Positions 61,660 through 64,000 of a stretch of DNA of 64,000 nt are shown here, one piece after another. Every line of letters begins with the position of its first letter. The first letter of the stretch is position 1. Under the pieces are notes generated by a model, which ran no database searches, was not told where the DNA came from, and saw nothing but the letters and a program-made list of their open reading frames with translations. Source of the stretch: Methylomicrobium lacus_A (GTDB lineage: Bacteria; Pseudomonadota; Gammaproteobacteria; Methylococcales; Methylomonadaceae); assembly GCF_041897535.1 (NCBI RefSeq), contig NZ_CP169217.1:868001-932000 (forward strand), read 5' to 3'. Both the position numbers and the translations under genes were made by a program.

Positions 61660-61684
61660 GCCGACTCCGGAAAAACAAGTCGGC
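61660..61684. terminator. hairpin after the beta-helix gene
   Basis: GCCGACT / AGTCGGC with an 11-nt loop stands 8 bp after the stop codon. A short T-run is lacking, so termination strength is uncertain. Confidence 0.5.
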
Positions 61685-61881
61685 TGCTTATGTGAAGTTT
61701 CTATCTGTGCAAGGAGCGCAGATAGAAACAAAATACTGAACAATCTAAAACTTATTCAACTCATTGTTGTGGCAACGATGCTTGGCGGCATAATGCGCGC
61801 CATTGCGGAACAATCGGCTGCTCCGAATCCTCATCGAAACGAGAAGCGGGTTATACCAACAGGTGAAGCGCAAATACCGTA

Positions 61882-63294
61882 TCATGCAGTCATCAATTCT
61901 ACCGCAAATATGATGTTTGAAGCAGCCACCAGTCCGGGCAAATGAGCAGCCAACACAGACAAAGGACCAACTGTTTCATAGTCTTCATAGCGGATAGCAA
62001 GGGGTCGAAGACTACTAGCCATTAGCCACGACTTTAAAAGGGATGTGTTTGTCAAATTCAACATTGTCTTATCGAAAGGGCCATATATCTGAGCCCGTTT
62101 TTTGCTTCTGCCAAACAATCGTCCTGACAATCTTCTGGTTAGACTCAGATTCGGAACGCTTCCCACGATGACTCCTTGGTCATTCAGAAAGCTCCCCAAT
62201 TCCGTAAGAATCTCAACAGGGTTCGGTAAATGTTGCAGAACTTCTGATAGTACTATGGCGTCGAATTTGCGCCCAGCCAGCATCTCGAAGCTCTGTTTAA
62301 AATCTGGCGACAGAACCTGTATATCCTTTTTTTCCCCCAGTTTACCAATAACCGAATCGATCGGTATCACCACCACGCGTTTGCCTTCCTCTATCAAATG
62401 AGTTTCCGTCGTGCCCCATCCGCAGCCCACTGAGAGAATTTCCTTAGCAGCAGCTGGAATTAACCGCAGAATATCATATCGGCAAGGTTCATAATAACTT
62501 TTATCCCATACTGGAGTATGCAAAGGCTTCTCCGTGACAAAAAGCTCCTCGCTAGATCTGTTATGTTCCAAGATTTCCCGGAGCGCCTCCAGTTGCAGGT
62601 TATACCTTTCTTCATCCAATCCAACCCGATTCAAATATGCATTAGACAAGTGATGAATCTCAAAATCTCGCATATGCGAGAAGCATATAACTCTTGTCAA
62701 ACCGCATTGCGTATAGGGATCTGTTCCAGCAGAACATATTAGGTCATATCGGCCACTATGTGGTGGCACCAAAAAACCTCCCGATGCAAGAGCCCTTCTC
62801 AAGTGTTCTTGAGTCAAAATAAAGCAGGCAGAATGATCATTCGAAAACTTTGCAAATACGTATTCTCCGGATTTTCTAACCGATCCAGGAACCCAATGAT
62901 AGGAACCAAAAACATCGGGGTAGTTTTTTTTACCGTTAGGATAAAGCTCATACCTTACAAATCCCGGAATAAATTCGTCGTCAATTGCCTCTGTTGCTTT
63001 TAGGAAAGCAATTATGTTTTCCTGACGTATGAGCGTATCGTCTTCGGTATGTATAAAAAGGTCATATTTCTCAACATTTTCAGCAAACAGTTGTTTATGC
63101 GCAAAAGGAAGAGACCATGGATCTTTTGAGGGAAGACCTACGAGCACAGTAACATCAGCCCCATAATTTTTTGGAGCCTCAGATAGAACGAAAATATCCA
63201 CATCAAATCGCATTGAGCGATATTCCTTAATGAGTTGCTTTGCATACTCGATGTTTTTCATTCCATAATTAGCGATTGTAACTAGAATTTTCAT
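61882..63294 (-). CDS. glycosyltransferase-like plus SAM-methyltransferase two-domain protein
   Basis: The 470-residue protein starts at ATG 63294 behind GGGGGAA. The N-terminal half (1-250) is glycosyltransferase-like: KILVTIANYGMKNIEYAKQL, DLFIHTEDDTLIRQENI with acidic residues where a DxD would be, and HLSNAYLNR. The C-terminal half is a class I methyltransferase: EILSVGCGWGTTETHLIE, then IVLSEVLQHLPNPVEILTELGSFL and GVIVGSVPNLS. It probably modifies a surface polysaccharide or glycoprotein. 61685-61881 shows no gene. Confidence 0.78.
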   Translation of the reverse strand: MKILVTIANYGMKNIEYAKQLIKEYRSMRFDVDIFVLSEAPKNYGADVTVLVGLPSKDPWSLPFAHKQLFAENVEKYDLFIHTEDDTLIRQENIIAFLKATEAIDDEFIPGFVRYELYPNGKKNYPDVFGSYHWVPGSVRKSGEYVFAKFSNDHSACFILTQEHLRRALASGGFLVPPHSGRYDLICSAGTDPYTQCGLTRVICFSHMRDFEIHHLSNAYLNRVGLDEERYNLQLEALREILEHNRSSEELFVTEKPLHTPVWDKSYYEPCRYDILRLIPAAAKEILSVGCGWGTTETHLIEEGKRVVVIPIDSVIGKLGEKKDIQVLSPDFKQSFEMLAGRKFDAIVLSEVLQHLPNPVEILTELGSFLNDQGVIVGSVPNLSLTRRLSGRLFGRSKKRAQIYGPFDKTMLNLTNTSLLKSWLMASSLRPLAIRYEDYETVGPLSVLAAHLPGLVAASNIIFAVELMTA

Positions 63295-63357
63295 TATTCC
63301 CCCTATTGAGAATTGGATAAAACACTTGAATATATACCCGATGTTCAACTTTTAAAT

Positions 63358-63536
63358 TTAACAGGCTGTTGAAATTTAAAAATCTTTCCCGCTCTGGGCG
63401 ATAAAAATCACATTTTTAATAGAGCTGCGCACGTAATCCATTGATTATTCGTTGTCGTCAAACAGTTTTTTATGACCTAAAGTGGCATTTTCGAGAAATT
63501 TTTTCCACCGATCTCTATTTTTCAACAGTCTGTTAA
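63358..63536. mobile_element. MITE-like element, 179 bp
   Basis: The ends TTAACAGGCTGTTGAAA and TTTCAACAGTCTGTTAA are inverted repeats with one mismatch in 17 bp. The interior has no gene. Size and structure fit a miniature inverted-repeat element or a collapsed insertion sequence. Confidence 0.6.
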
Positions 63537-64000
63537 CAGTTTCTACTTGTCGTCTAACCGGCATAAGCTATTTAATAAAATCTTAGGGTGCGAAATTTTC
63601 ATATTTTTCCGTATAAGTGTTTGCGAACCATGTCATTGCTGTGTGAGAAGCTCTCTTTTAAAATGGGGAGGGATAGATCCTTTATCACCTAATAACAATC
63701 CGTTCAGACCTTCGAGCATGTCTTACGGGGCATCACGCTCATCAACATCATCCGCAACAGTGAAAGCATAACCGCAAATTTACCCCATCAAAACTGATAA
63801 CCACATGGCCTTCAAAACCGTAATATTTTTCGTCCTTTGCTGCACAATAATCATAATCGGCTTCACCTCGAAAATAATGACATCAAGGTGCGCGAGTGAT
63901 TTTACAAACTAGCATCAAGAATCCCTTAACAATGCACATGTTGTCGCATAGAAACTGACTTGTTCAGCTAGACGTTTGAGAACGCGCTCTTTTAGCGTCC
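63537..64000. other. end of window, no supportable gene
   Basis: This stretch contains only short frames, including a 74-codon one at 63547-63771 and a 35-codon hydrophobic one from 63805. None has a convincing ribosome site or recognisable protein. Confidence 0.4.

Noticed and set aside
63547..63771. 74-codon frame at the window end
   Set aside because: It has a low-complexity, Ser/Cys-rich translation without a start site or neighbours that support it.

Overview
The window reads as a chromosome segment of a gammaproteobacterium, most probably a methanotroph of the order Methylococcales. This is inferred from a full hopanoid gene set with a long, eukaryote-like squalene synthase, copper genes copCD inside that operon, an MEP isoprenoid pathway with two dxs genes, and general codon style. 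No species can be named from sequence alone.

Positions 1-12000 hold stress, redox and iron genes: the tail of a TraB/GumN protein, hslO, msrA, a tandem pair of 92-nt sRNA genes beside a RegB/RegA (PrrBA) redox two-component system, bfd and bfr behind a Fur-like site, trhO with a redoxin, and a CreD/CreB/CreC-like operon. Positions 12000-29200 are isoprenoid and hopanoid metabolism. xseB-ispA-dxs1-apt is followed by mlaC-mlaA and hpnH on the minus strand, then a long plus-strand operon sqs-shc-hpnG-hpnO-copC-copD-dxs2-gloB. The two dxs genes are near-identical over their second half. Positions 29200-32100 hold an unusual repeat protein, two tiny membrane proteins, yheT and a tRNA-Thr(CGT).

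Positions 32137-42152 are an integrated filamentous phage (inovirus) of 9971 bp, bounded by a 45-bp direct repeat of the tRNA-Thr 3' part. It has a tyrosine integrase, a replication initiator, Zot/pI, a DUF2523/pVI-like protein, a cysteine-rich TspB/pIII-like adsorption protein, a pVIII-like coat protein with a strong terminator behind it, several 39-41-residue virion-type peptides, an ssDNA-binding protein, and a divergent regulatory pair with palindromic operators. Two very large inverted repeats mark the non-coding regions, and one carries perfect DnaA boxes. A Cys4 zinc-ribbon gene is interrupted by one amber codon. This phage is the most noteworthy system in the window.

Positions 42153-49000 are a mixed accessory region: an IS630-type element, gene remnants, and a LysR / pirin / YcaC-like hydrolase cluster. 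From 48900 to the end lie surface genes: a VPEID-CTERM substrate with its exosortase E/CPBP protease, an L-2-hydroxyglutarate oxidase, polysaccharide export and outer-membrane barrel proteins, a flippase, two large secreted proteins (FN3-PKD-LamG and beta-helix), a glycan-modifying two-domain enzyme and a MITE-like element.
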